NCBI GenBank assembly: GCA_021300195.1
Contig: JAJTIE010000023.1
Span: 1-43,866 of the forward strand
DNA: 43,866 bases
Origin: Bacteroidota bacterium
GTDB taxonomy: Bacteria > Bacteroidota > Bacteroidia > J057 > JAJTIE01
Reading direction: 5' to 3'
The notes under the pieces are model-generated. The model made no database searches. It had not been told where the DNA came from and worked only from the letters and a program-made list of their open reading frames with translations. The translations under genes and the position numbers were made by a program. Positions 34,246-41,880 of this stretch are shown here, piece by piece (the stretch's first letter is position 1; the number at the start of each line of letters is the position of its first letter).

Positions 34246-34955
34246 ATACCGAGGGATAAGGATTTGAACTGGGTATTTTTGTATCCGATACGCTGACAGA
34301 TGGTTAGAAACGCGGGGCCATGCGGAAAGGCCTGTACGCTGTTGGGTAGGTATTGATAGGCCCGGGGATCCCGGGAAAACAAACCGCCAAAGAAGGGGAG
34401 CAGCGTCTTGTAGTAAAACTGCACCAGCTGGCGCATGGGGAAGGCCGCTGGCACAGCAGGCTCCAGGATAACCACTGCACCACCGGGCCGCAGTATGCGG
34501 TACATCTCCGCCAGGCCCTTCTCCAGATTTTCAAAATTGCGTACACCGAAGCCAACGGTAATGGCATCGCAGAAATTGTCTGGGTAGGGCATATTTTCAC
34601 TATCGCCCAGCACCATCTCCACCTGTGTCAGCTTGCGCTTGCGCATTTTTTCGCGGCCCACCTCCAGCATACCAGACGAAATATCTACGCCAATCACCCT
34701 CTCGGGCTTAAGGATACGCGCCGCCTCTATGGCAAAATCGCCGGTGCCGGTTGCCAGGTCGATAACAATGCGGGGCCGCAAGGGCCGCAGCATGCGCACC
34801 GCCCTGCGCCGCCACAGGATGTCGATACCGCCGCTCAGGAAGTGGTTCAGAAAATCGTAGCGCCTGCTGATGGCATCAAACATCTGGGCCACCTGCTTTT
34901 TCTTTTCGCCCGCCTGCTGGCCATAGGGGGTTACGGTATCGTGTTTGTGAGACAT
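34218..34955 (-). CDS. ubiE: UbiE/MenG demethylmenaquinone methyltransferase
   Basis: SAM-dependent methyltransferase completing menaquinone (or ubiquinone) synthesis. 245 residues with MFDAISRRYDFLNHFLSGGIDILWRR at the front, the SAM motif IDLATGTGDFAIEA, GVDISSGMLEVGREKM, and LGDSENMPYPDNFCDAITVGFGVRNFENLEKGLAEMYR followed by LRPGGAVVILEPA. All typical UbiE motifs are present. The last 28 bp overlap porT. ATG 34955 is preferred; an in-frame GTG at 34985 overlaps the TACCTTTG box. The box lies 29 nt upstream of the ATG. In this lineage, menaquinone is the expected quinone. Confidence 0.95.
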   Translation of the reverse strand: MSHKHDTVTPYGQQAGEKKKQVAQMFDAISRRYDFLNHFLSGGIDILWRRRAVRMLRPLRPRIVIDLATGTGDFAIEAARILKPERVIGVDISSGMLEVGREKMRKRKLTQVEMVLGDSENMPYPDNFCDAITVGFGVRNFENLEKGLAEMYRILRPGGAVVILEPAVPAAFPMRQLVQFYYKTLLPFFGGLFSRDPRAYQYLPNSVQAFPHGPAFLTICQRIGYKNTQFKSLSLGICALYWLEK

Positions 34956-34984
34956 AAGCCGATGGCTGATCTTATACGGTGGCA

Positions 34985-34992
34985 CAAAGGTA
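34985..34992 (-). promoter_or_regulatory. -7 promoter box (TACCTTTG) of ubiE-porT
   Basis: Exact TAnnTTTG on the minus strand, 29 nt before ATG 34955. Confidence 0.5.
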
Positions 34993-35125
34993 ACAGATAT
35001 GTACCGCACCTGCACCCAGGCTGGCCTTCAGTTAGGCACAAGCACCTGGCTAGGGCCAAACGCGCAGGGCCAGCTCGTCTTTAGGCATTTGGCCGGGCCA
35101 TTCGGGCCATTCGGCCAGGTGGGAG

Positions 35126-35668
35126 CTAGGGCTTTTTGGTTTGCTGTTCGTCTATACGCTGCTGCAGCAGCTCTTTGAAGGGGGCCACCTCCTCGGGGGT
35201 GCGCTTTCCGGCCAGGATGAGGCGTAGCTCGCGGCGGCGCTTTGCACCCGCTTGCAGCTCCAGTTCCTCGGCCGTGGTGGGCTTCAGCTCGTTTACGGGT
35301 ATGGGCTGTCCGCCTTGGTCTACGGCCACAAAGGTGTAGTAGGCATGGTTGCACTCCCGGCGGGTTCCGTGCAGGGTGTTTTCGGCCCACACCTGTAGCT
35401 TGATCTCCATACTGGTGGTAAAGGCACAGGTAACGCGGGCGGTGATGATGACCACCTCGCCCAGCTTGATGGGCGACTTAAAGTCTACAAAGTCTACCGA
35501 TGCCGTTACACACACCCGGTTGCTGTGCCGTCCGGCGGCTATGGCAGCGGCAATGTCCATCAGGTGTAGCAGTCGGCCCCCCATCAGGTTGCCCAGCGGG
35601 TTGGTATCATTGGGTAGCACCATTTCGGTAATCTCGGTGTAGCTATCCTGGGGTGTCTTGCTCTTCAT
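35126..35668 (-). CDS. Acyl-CoA thioesterase, hotdog fold
   Basis: 180 residues with the YciA/Acot-type hotdog pattern: MVLPNDTNPLGNLMGGRLLHLMDIAAAIAAGRHSN (catalytic Asn/Asp helix), VTASVDFVDFKSPIKLGEVVIITARV and the long C-terminal extension ending EELELQAGAKRRREL. Hydrolyses acyl-CoA; chain-length preference unknown. ATG 35668 is chosen because a perfect TACCTTTG box ends 4 nt before it; the six codons further upstream would run through that box. It lies 72 bp downstream of a coiled-coil protein gene on the same strand, with its own promoter. Confidence 0.9.
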   Translation of the reverse strand: MKSKTPQDSYTEITEMVLPNDTNPLGNLMGGRLLHLMDIAAAIAAGRHSNRVCVTASVDFVDFKSPIKLGEVVIITARVTCAFTTSMEIKLQVWAENTLHGTRRECNHAYYTFVAVDQGGQPIPVNELKPTTAEELELQAGAKRRRELRLILAGKRTPEEVAPFKELLQQRIDEQQTKKP

Positions 35669-35672
35669 GGCG

Positions 35673-35680
35673 CAAAGGTA
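35673..35680 (-). promoter_or_regulatory. -7 promoter box (TACCTTTG) of the thioesterase gene, leaderless geometry
   Basis: Exact TAnnTTTG on the minus strand, ending 4 nt before ATG 35668. Confidence 0.65.
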
Positions 35681-35740
35681 CACCAATCATGCGTATCGGG
35701 CCGCCGTTGGCGCATTTCTCGCTGGGGGGGCTGGTGGGCC

Positions 35741-36097
35741 CTATTGGGAGGGTCTCAGCTCGGCCAGTTGCTTCTTTAGTGCGCGGATCTCGTCGGTGTG
35801 CAGCTCGTACAGCCGCTTCAGGTCTTCGGCCTGGTGCCGGTGCACCCCCTCCAGGCGGGCCAGCTGGCGGGCAAAGAGGGCCAGGGTGTCGGCCAGCTGC
35901 GCCTGCTGCTCGGCCAGCTGCTGCTGTGCCTCGCTGTAGCGGCGGTACAGCTGGCCCAGCGCCTCGCTACGGTCTAGCTCCTGGGCCTGGCGCATGTTCA
36001 GCTGCGCCCGCTGCTCCACCAGTGCCTGCAGGGCCTGGGACTGCTGGCGCGCGCGCTGTATCAGCTCCTGTATCAGGTCTAGCCATTGGGCTTCCAT
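35741..36097 (-). CDS. Small coiled-coil protein, function unknown
   Basis: 118 residues, almost entirely helical and rich in Gln, Leu, Ala, Glu and Arg: LIQELIQRARQQSQALQALVEQRAQL, then SEAQQQLAEQQAQLADTLALFARQL and KRLYELHTDEIRALKKQLAELR, a heptad pattern of a coiled coil about 100 residues long. No signal peptide or membrane helix, so cytosolic. I do not recognise the family; short ZapA/ZapB-like scaffolds look similar by composition alone. It is 128 bp after the LptG-like gene on the same strand. Confidence 0.55.
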   Translation of the reverse strand: MEAQWLDLIQELIQRARQQSQALQALVEQRAQLNMRQAQELDRSEALGQLYRRYSEAQQQLAEQQAQLADTLALFARQLARLEGVHRHQAEDLKRLYELHTDEIRALKKQLAELRPSQ

Positions 36098-36225
36098 GGG
36101 TGCATACTAGCGATAATATCCACCGCTGGCCCGTGCAAAAAATCCACAAGACACCCGGCCGTAGGCCAAAATGTGCATGAATCCTGTAGGACTCTACGCT
36201 TGGCCGCGCGTAAGCGGCCCCCTAC

Positions 36226-37320
36226 CTACTTGGGCGCCCAGCGGATGAGCCAGTAGGCAATGCCGCTATAGATCAGGTTCGGGGTCCAGATAGCCAGCCA
36301 TACCGGCAGGCTATCGCCCAGCACCGTCTTGGAGAGTGTAAGCACGATGATGTAGCTGAAAGCCAATATGAGCCCCAGCCCCAGCTGCAGGGCTATGCCG
36401 CCCCGCCGCTTGCGGGTGCTGAGGGCAAAACCAATGACTGTGAGGATGAGCATGGCAAAGGGGAAGGCAAAGCGCTCGTGCAGCTCGTAGCGCAGCGGGC
36501 GCACATAGCTGCCCCCACGCTCCAGCTCCTCCTGTATGCGCAGCTGTAGCTCGGGCAGCTGCAGGCTGCGGCTGTAGTTGTTGGGCTTATATATGTCGCT
36601 GGGCTTCAGGTACAGGGTAGTGTCATAGGTAGGGCGCTGCACCAGGCGCTCCCCGTTGGGCAGTATGTGGCGCTCCACCGGGTTGTAGATGCGCCATTGG
36701 CCCAGGCTGTCGATGTAGCGTACCTTGGGGGCCTGGGTTTTTTTTATCATCTCGCCAGCGCGAAACTCCTCCAGGCTGAACTGGCGGCCTTCGTTTTCGT
36801 ACTGGTTAAAGTTGTACATGTACACAAAGTGGCTGGGGCCTACCTTTCGGTGAATGTTCTGCTCGTCGTGGTAGTCTCTGGAGCGGATCTCGTCGTAGTA
36901 GTAGGTTTCGAAGCGCAGGGTTGCATCGGGCACCCGCCACCCACCCAGGTAGAAAGAAACCAGGGTAAGGAAGCCAGCAGTGAGCAGGTAGGGCCGCATC
37001 AGGCGGTAGAAGCTGACCCCGCTGGACAGTATGGCCACAATCTCGCTATTTTGGGTAAGGCGACTGGTAAAGAGGATGACCGCCAGAAACACACAGATGG
37101 GCGAAAGCAAATGACCCAGAAAGGTGAGAAAGTTGAGGTAGTAGTGCCGAAAAATCCCCCAGGCATCGGCAGAGACCGCATCCATAAAGTCGCCCAGCTT
37201 TTCCGAAAAATCAATAAGCCCCCCCAGCACCGTAACCGCAAACAGCATGAATAGATAGGTGGAGAGGAAGCCCCAAATAATGTAGCGATCCAGGCGGGTA
37301 AAAAGTTTGGGTAGCGGCAT
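36226..37320 (-). CDS. LptF/LptG-family permease (YjgP/YjgQ)
   Basis: 364 residues. N-terminal LDRYIIWGFLSTYLFMLFAVTVLGGLIDF and then SPICVFLAVILFTSRLTQNSEIVAILSSGVSFYRLMRPYL are the two hallmark segments of LptF/LptG; a jellyroll periplasmic domain follows (DYHDEQNIHRKVG, GQWRIYNPVERHI) and the last helices include FPFAMLILTVIGFALSTRKRRGG. Together with LptB, LptF/G drives lipopolysaccharide out of the inner membrane. The sequence looks closer to LptG, but F and G cannot be told apart with certainty. It starts 24 bp after the lipid kinase gene, in one operon with the LtaS-like gene. Confidence 0.88.
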   Translation of the reverse strand: MPLPKLFTRLDRYIIWGFLSTYLFMLFAVTVLGGLIDFSEKLGDFMDAVSADAWGIFRHYYLNFLTFLGHLLSPICVFLAVILFTSRLTQNSEIVAILSSGVSFYRLMRPYLLTAGFLTLVSFYLGGWRVPDATLRFETYYYDEIRSRDYHDEQNIHRKVGPSHFVYMYNFNQYENEGRQFSLEEFRAGEMIKKTQAPKVRYIDSLGQWRIYNPVERHILPNGERLVQRPTYDTTLYLKPSDIYKPNNYSRSLQLPELQLRIQEELERGGSYVRPLRYELHERFAFPFAMLILTVIGFALSTRKRRGGIALQLGLGLILAFSYIIVLTLSKTVLGDSLPVWLAIWTPNLIYSGIAYWLIRWAPK

Positions 37321-37344
37321 GGGCGAGACTGGCAGGATGCGAAA

Positions 37345-38271
37345 TTACGCTTTTTGTCCGGCCGGTAGCAGCAGCTGCAGGGCCCCCCGCAGGCAGGAAA
37401 AACGCAGGGTCTTGTGTGTGCTGAGCAGCAGCTCGCCATCCAGCTGCAGCAGGGTTTTCTGCAGTAGCTCTATCTCCACCTGAGGCACAGGCCAGTGCTG
37501 GTAGTAGCGCGAGCCGGGTAGTGTACCCCGAAACAGCCGTATGGCCAGCGGCAGCCCCAGCAGCAGGGGGTGCTGGTGCAGCACACATAGCTCCAGCAGG
37601 CCATCGGTGGCGCTGGCTGCGGGTGCTATGCGCGCACCACTGCCAAACTGAGTGGTAACCGCCACGTTTACCAGCAGGGGCCGCTCCAGCAGCAGCTGCT
37701 GTCCATCGGGCAGATGCAGGCGCACAGCCTGTGGCTGGTAGTGCCAGCGCTCGCGCAGGCTAAGCCACAGGTATCTGCGAAAGCTACGTCTGCCCTGTTC
37801 TCGCTCAAAGCGGTGGGCCACCCGTGCATCCAGGCCCATGCCCATAAAGCCCATGAATAGCTGCTCATTCATCCGGCCCATATCCACCGGGCGCACCTGC
37901 CCGGTGCCCAGCAGCGCCAGGGCCGCGCCCAGCCGCAGGGGGATGCCATAGTGCCGGGCTATGCCATTGCCAGTGCCCAGGGGCAAAATAGCCATGGGCA
38001 CGCCGGTGTGGGCCAGCTGGCGGGCGGTGTGGTGCAGGGTGCCATCTCCGCCCGCGGCTATCACCAGGTCGGCCCCGGTGCTGAGGGCCTCCGCCAGGGC
38101 TACGTCTGTGGGCGGAAGGCCCCGCCCGCAGCGGATGAGCTGTAGCTCCCAGCGGCGGCGGCGGGCATACTGCGCTATCTGCTGCAGGGCATCGGCCCGC
38201 TGCCTGCCAGCACCCTGGTTGTACACCAGCAGGATGCGCGAAAAAGGCCCCAGGCCGGTTTCGGGGCTCAT
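37345..38271 (-). CDS. Diacylglycerol/lipid kinase (DgkB/YegS/BmrU family)
   Basis: 308 residues with the catalytic motifs of this family: LVYNQGAGR, the nucleotide loop AAGGDGTLHHTARQL (GGDGT at 74-78), PLGTGNGIARHYGIPL (98-113), and DLMGLDARVAHRFE-like middle plus ATDGLLELCVLHQ (substrate/acid site). It phosphorylates diacylglycerol or a related lipid. Its ATG overlaps the stop of the LtaS-like gene as ATGA, which points to translational coupling. In Gram-positives, DgkB recycles the diacylglycerol released by LtaS; the same pairing here is suggestive. Confidence 0.88.
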   Translation of the reverse strand: MSPETGLGPFSRILLVYNQGAGRQRADALQQIAQYARRRRWELQLIRCGRGLPPTDVALAEALSTGADLVIAAGGDGTLHHTARQLAHTGVPMAILPLGTGNGIARHYGIPLRLGAALALLGTGQVRPVDMGRMNEQLFMGFMGMGLDARVAHRFEREQGRRSFRRYLWLSLRERWHYQPQAVRLHLPDGQQLLLERPLLVNVAVTTQFGSGARIAPAASATDGLLELCVLHQHPLLLGLPLAIRLFRGTLPGSRYYQHWPVPQVEIELLQKTLLQLDGELLLSTHKTLRFSCLRGALQLLLPAGQKA

Positions 38272-40253
38272 TGAACCGGGGCTATTTTGTTGGCAATGAT
38301 GCAGTTATGGGCCGTTTGGATATAGGCCAGGTAGCGCCTCCGCTCGGCGGCGGGTATGGCCGCATGGCTGGGCTGCCAGCCGCCTTTTGTGCGCTGCAGG
38401 TATACCTCATAGCTGGCCAGGTTGGTCTGCCAGCAGTGGGTTTCGGTTTCGAAGGAATACAGATCTGTATAGTGGTTTGCCGCAAAATGTACCGCCGCCG
38501 TGTCTAGCAGCGAGCTGCCCATGGCAGCATAGGGCCCAGGCAGGTGCAGCAGGTGCAGCACGGTGGCCGGAATGTTTACGGGGCTACCCGGCACAGTGGA
38601 AACCTGGGGCGCTATCAGCCCCGGCGCATACAGCACCAGCGGGGTGCGGTAGTTATCGGGCAGGGCGGGCGGGGTATCGGTTTCGTAGTGAAAGGAATGA
38701 TCGGCCGTGATGACAAAGAGTGTAGACTCCAGCGTACCGGCCTGCCGAAAGGTCTGGATTAGCTGGCCCAGGGCACGGTCTGTATACCGAACTGTCTGCT
38801 CAAAGGGGTTCAGGCCCGCCTGGGCCAGGTCTGGGTGCCGGTCGGCCTCGTACGCAAAGGGGTGGTGGCTGCTAAGCGAGAAAAGGACAGCAGCCCAGGG
38901 TGCCTGCTGCTGCTGCATGCGCCGTGCTGCCCAGGGCAGAAAGCGCCCATCGTGGATGCCCCAGGTGCCATTGTAGTGCGCCGGCTCGGGATACTCATTT
39001 TTTCCGTAATAGGTGCCCCAGCCCGATAGGCGGCTGTAGCTGTCCAGCCCCAGCGAGCCATTTATGCCGCCATGATACATGGCCGTGTGGTAGCCCGCGG
39101 CCCGCAGGGCATAGCCCAGGCCATGGCTGAAGTAGGTCTCCATCTCGCTGCCGATGATGGGGCGCGAGAACAGGTCGGGCAGGCCATTTAGCACCGATGG
39201 GAAGACCTCCATGCTGCGGGTACCGTTGGCGTAGAAGTTTGGAAAGAAGAGGCCTGCTGCGGCCAGGCTGTCCAGGTGCGGGGTCAGGCTGGCAGGGGTA
39301 CCGGCCTTTCCGTTGCACACCCCCACATACTGGGCTGCAAAGCTCTCCAGCAGGATAATAACCACGTTGCGCCGTATGGGTGGCCCCGCTGGCCTGCGCA
39401 CCCGCCAGAAGGGGTACTGGCCGGGCCGCAGCAGGCTATCCTGCGGGCTTAGCACCAGCTGCTGCGCCAGCTGCCGCGCCTCATCTGGCGGCAGTAGCTG
39501 TAGCGGCCTGCGGGCCTGCTGAGACAGGCTGTGCAGTACGGTGTAGAATGAATTGAGCCCCAGGTGGCCCACCATCACTTCCTCAGCCTGAAAGGCATCG
39601 GCCGGACGCAGGGGGATGCGCTGAAGCCCGCCACGTATGCTAAGGAAGAGCAGGGCCGCCACCACCAAAAAACTCAGGCTAGCGGGCAACCAGGCAGCCC
39701 TGCGGTGTGGTAGCGAATCAAAATCGGCAGAAGCCAAAACCCGGTGGCCCAGCCTGCGCAGCACCGTGTAGTAGCCATATACCTGAGCTGCAAAGAGCAG
39801 AACAAGCCACCAGTATTCGGCCAGCAGGGTACCACTCAGGCGGAGGATATCGCCCCCCAGCTCGGCCACCTCGAAGGTGCTGCGGCGCTGGGTAAACCGG
39901 AAGTAGGCGATGTCTACCACATTGAAGGCTAGCCAGGGCAGGGCCAAAGCCGTGAGCAGCAAAGCCAGCAACCCGTAGCGGCGGCGGATGGAGACAGGCG
40001 GCAGCGGCCATAGCACCACCAACAGCACCACACCCTGGCAAATGGCCAGGGTAGCCAGGTCGAAACGCAGGCCAATCACCAGGGCCTGTAGCAGGTGCCC
40101 GGCATCCAGGGTGCGGAAAAACGAATAATTGACCCCCCACAGGGCCAGCCGCAGCACCAGCAGGCTCAGCAGCGAGAAGGCCCACACCTGTAGCGCCCAC
40201 TTCAGGCGCTGCATCCACGGTGCACGGGGCTGGCTGGGCAGTAGGGCGGGCAT
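38268..40253 (-). CDS. LtaS-like membrane sulfatase (phosphoglycerol-transferase family)
   Basis: 661 residues. Five membrane helices (about 20-40, 55-83, 93-115, 142-163, 190-205) precede an extracytoplasmic sulfatase-type domain: NVVIILLESFAAQYVG (metal Glu303), FFPNFYANGTRSMEVFPSVLNGLP (nucleophile Thr345), and ITADHSFHYET (metal Asp-His). These are the ordered LtaS/MdoB motifs. Family members transfer phosphoglycerol from phosphatidylglycerol or phosphoethanolamine onto a glycan or lipid, releasing diacylglycerol. Start ATG 40253 is fixed by a TATCTTTG box 5 nt before it; an upstream ATG (40301) would need the box to be coding. Ends in an ATGA overlap with the kinase gene. Confidence 0.88.
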   Translation of the reverse strand: MPALLPSQPRAPWMQRLKWALQVWAFSLLSLLVLRLALWGVNYSFFRTLDAGHLLQALVIGLRFDLATLAICQGVVLLVVLWPLPPVSIRRRYGLLALLLTALALPWLAFNVVDIAYFRFTQRRSTFEVAELGGDILRLSGTLLAEYWWLVLLFAAQVYGYYTVLRRLGHRVLASADFDSLPHRRAAWLPASLSFLVVAALLFLSIRGGLQRIPLRPADAFQAEEVMVGHLGLNSFYTVLHSLSQQARRPLQLLPPDEARQLAQQLVLSPQDSLLRPGQYPFWRVRRPAGPPIRRNVVIILLESFAAQYVGVCNGKAGTPASLTPHLDSLAAAGLFFPNFYANGTRSMEVFPSVLNGLPDLFSRPIIGSEMETYFSHGLGYALRAAGYHTAMYHGGINGSLGLDSYSRLSGWGTYYGKNEYPEPAHYNGTWGIHDGRFLPWAARRMQQQQAPWAAVLFSLSSHHPFAYEADRHPDLAQAGLNPFEQTVRYTDRALGQLIQTFRQAGTLESTLFVITADHSFHYETDTPPALPDNYRTPLVLYAPGLIAPQVSTVPGSPVNIPATVLHLLHLPGPYAAMGSSLLDTAAVHFAANHYTDLYSFETETHCWQTNLASYEVYLQRTKGGWQPSHAAIPAAERRRYLAYIQTAHNCIIANKIAPVQ

Positions 40254-40258
40254 TGGCA

Positions 40259-40266
40259 CAAAGATA
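40259..40266 (-). promoter_or_regulatory. -7 promoter box (TATCTTTG) of the LtaS-like gene, leaderless geometry
   Basis: Exact TAnnTTTG on the minus strand, ending 5 nt before ATG 40253, in the 48-bp gap after the OmpA-like gene. Confidence 0.65.
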
Positions 40267-40301
40267 AATGAAGCGGGGATTACGGTAGTGCGGTGGCCCA
40301 A

Positions 40302-41834
40302 TTATTCCAGCACGGTAAACTCCACCCGCCGGTTTGCCGCCCTGTCTGCTCCGCTAGCCGGTGCCTGCAGGGGCTGGGCTTCGCCCATGCCCTCGGCCTC
40401 CACCCGGGCTGCCGCTATGCCGTGCAGCAGCAGGTAGGCGCACACCGCATTGGCACGCCCCAGGCTCAGCCGGCGGTTGTAGTCTTCGCTGCCTAGCTCG
40501 TCCGTATGCCCGGTAACGCGGATGCGCCAGCTGGGCTGTGCGGCTAGCAGCTGCACCAGGCGGTCTAGTTCGGCCCGGCTCTCGGGCCGCAGGTCGGTGC
40601 TGTCTGTACCAAAAAACACATTCCGCAGCGCAATGGCCCTGCCGGGCTGCACCCGCTGCAGGTACAAGTCTCGCTGCAGGCTGGGCTCCGTATCGGGCAT
40701 CAGGTGCAGGTCCAGCTCCTCGCCCAGCGGGTAGTAGCCGGGTGCCTGGGCACTCAGGCCATACCAGACGTAGGGCGGAAGGGCTACCTGATAGGCACCT
40801 GTGCCGGGCCTACTGCGGGCCATGCCTGCGGGTGTGCCTGTCTGCAGGTCTGTATACACAATCTCGGCCTGCAGGGGCAGGCCTGTATCCAGGTCGCGCA
40901 CGGTGCCGTGCACCAGCAGCGTGGGGGTGGGTAGTAGCGTGTCGGGCAGGGCCATGCGGTAGATGTCGGGCAGGGCCGCGCTGTCGCTATGGACGTAGTA
41001 CAGCCAGCTGCCCCTGGCGGCAATGCTGGGGTAGGCCTCAAAGCCCGGCGTATTGAGCGGGGGGCCCAGGTTCAGCGGCTGGCTCCAGTGTGTCCAGCTA
41101 TCGTCCAGCCTTCGGCTCATGTACAGGTCGAAACTGCCATGGCCGTCGCTACGCCCCTCGCTGGCAAAGTACAGCGTCTGGTTATCCGGTGCCAAAAAGG
41201 CCGACACCTCTCGGCCCGGGCTATTGATCTGCGGGCCCAGGTTCAGCGGCTGGCTATAGCTGCTATCGGGCAGGCGGAAGCTGGCGTACAGGTCTAGCCC
41301 ACCCAGGCTAGTACTATCTTCTATACCTAGCAGCAGGGTCTGCCCATCGGCAGCCAGGTAGCCGGTATACCACTCGGGGTCCAGGTTTCGGTAGTTTCGC
41401 ACATGCAGGGGCCTGGGCATACCCCAGCCGCCCGCTGTGCGCAGGCTGTAGCTAAAGCCGGGCAGTAGCACCCGCCCACCCTGTACATACACTCCCATCA
41501 GCATCAGGGTGTTTCCATCGGGGGTGATAGCCAGGTGGGCATTGGGGTAATAGTTGTTCACCGGGGGGCCAATGTTCAGGCTAGGGCCCCAGCCATCCCC
41601 CTGGCGGGGGCACAGGTAGATGTCCTGATCCTCGGGGTTTACCCGATGGCCCAGGTTGCGCGGGTGGCGGGCTCGCACAAAGTACAGCTCTTGCCCATCT
41701 GCCGTTACAAAGGGCATCAGCTCCACGGCCTCGGTGTTTACCCCCTGGCCCAGCCGCTCGGGCTGCTGGGCCAGGCTGGGCCACACCAGTAGCCATCCCG
41801 ATAGCAATACGCGTAAAAGGGCTGAACACTGCAT
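40302..41834 (-). CDS. OmpA-family protein with PD40 repeats (PorE-like)
   Basis: 510 residues from ATG 41834, with a signal peptide (LLRVLLSGWLLVWPSLAQ). Three parts: a PD40/WD40-like beta-propeller (repeats with AITPDGNTLMLMG, LAADGQTLLLG, LAPDNQTLYFASEGR and FEAYPSIAARGSWLYYV); a carboxypeptidase-regulatory-like fold (VHGTVRDLDTGLPLQAEIVYTD); and an OmpA peptidoglycan-binding end (NVFFGTDSTDLRPESRAELDRL, TGHTDELGSEDYNRRLSLGRA, ANRRVEFTVL). PorE of the Porphyromonas type IX system has the same PD40-CRD-OmpA order, plus TPRs that I do not see here. With porT at 33.5 kb this is suggestive, but many Bacteroidota have several such proteins. Confidence 0.85.
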   Translation of the reverse strand: MQCSALLRVLLSGWLLVWPSLAQQPERLGQGVNTEAVELMPFVTADGQELYFVRARHPRNLGHRVNPEDQDIYLCPRQGDGWGPSLNIGPPVNNYYPNAHLAITPDGNTLMLMGVYVQGGRVLLPGFSYSLRTAGGWGMPRPLHVRNYRNLDPEWYTGYLAADGQTLLLGIEDSTSLGGLDLYASFRLPDSSYSQPLNLGPQINSPGREVSAFLAPDNQTLYFASEGRSDGHGSFDLYMSRRLDDSWTHWSQPLNLGPPLNTPGFEAYPSIAARGSWLYYVHSDSAALPDIYRMALPDTLLPTPTLLVHGTVRDLDTGLPLQAEIVYTDLQTGTPAGMARSRPGTGAYQVALPPYVWYGLSAQAPGYYPLGEELDLHLMPDTEPSLQRDLYLQRVQPGRAIALRNVFFGTDSTDLRPESRAELDRLVQLLAAQPSWRIRVTGHTDELGSEDYNRRLSLGRANAVCAYLLLHGIAAARVEAEGMGEAQPLQAPASGADRAANRRVEFTVLE

Positions 41835-41868
41835 AGCCCCCAAGTAACGAAGCCCTGTGGTAAAAAAC

Positions 41869-41876
41869 TACCTTTG
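41869..41876 (+). promoter_or_regulatory. -7 promoter box (TACCTTTG) of bioA, leaderless geometry
   Basis: Exact TAnnTTTG ending 4 nt before ATG 41881. The frame's earlier ATG (41857) lies upstream of the box and would not be transcribed. Confidence 0.65.
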
Positions 41877-41880
41877 TGCC

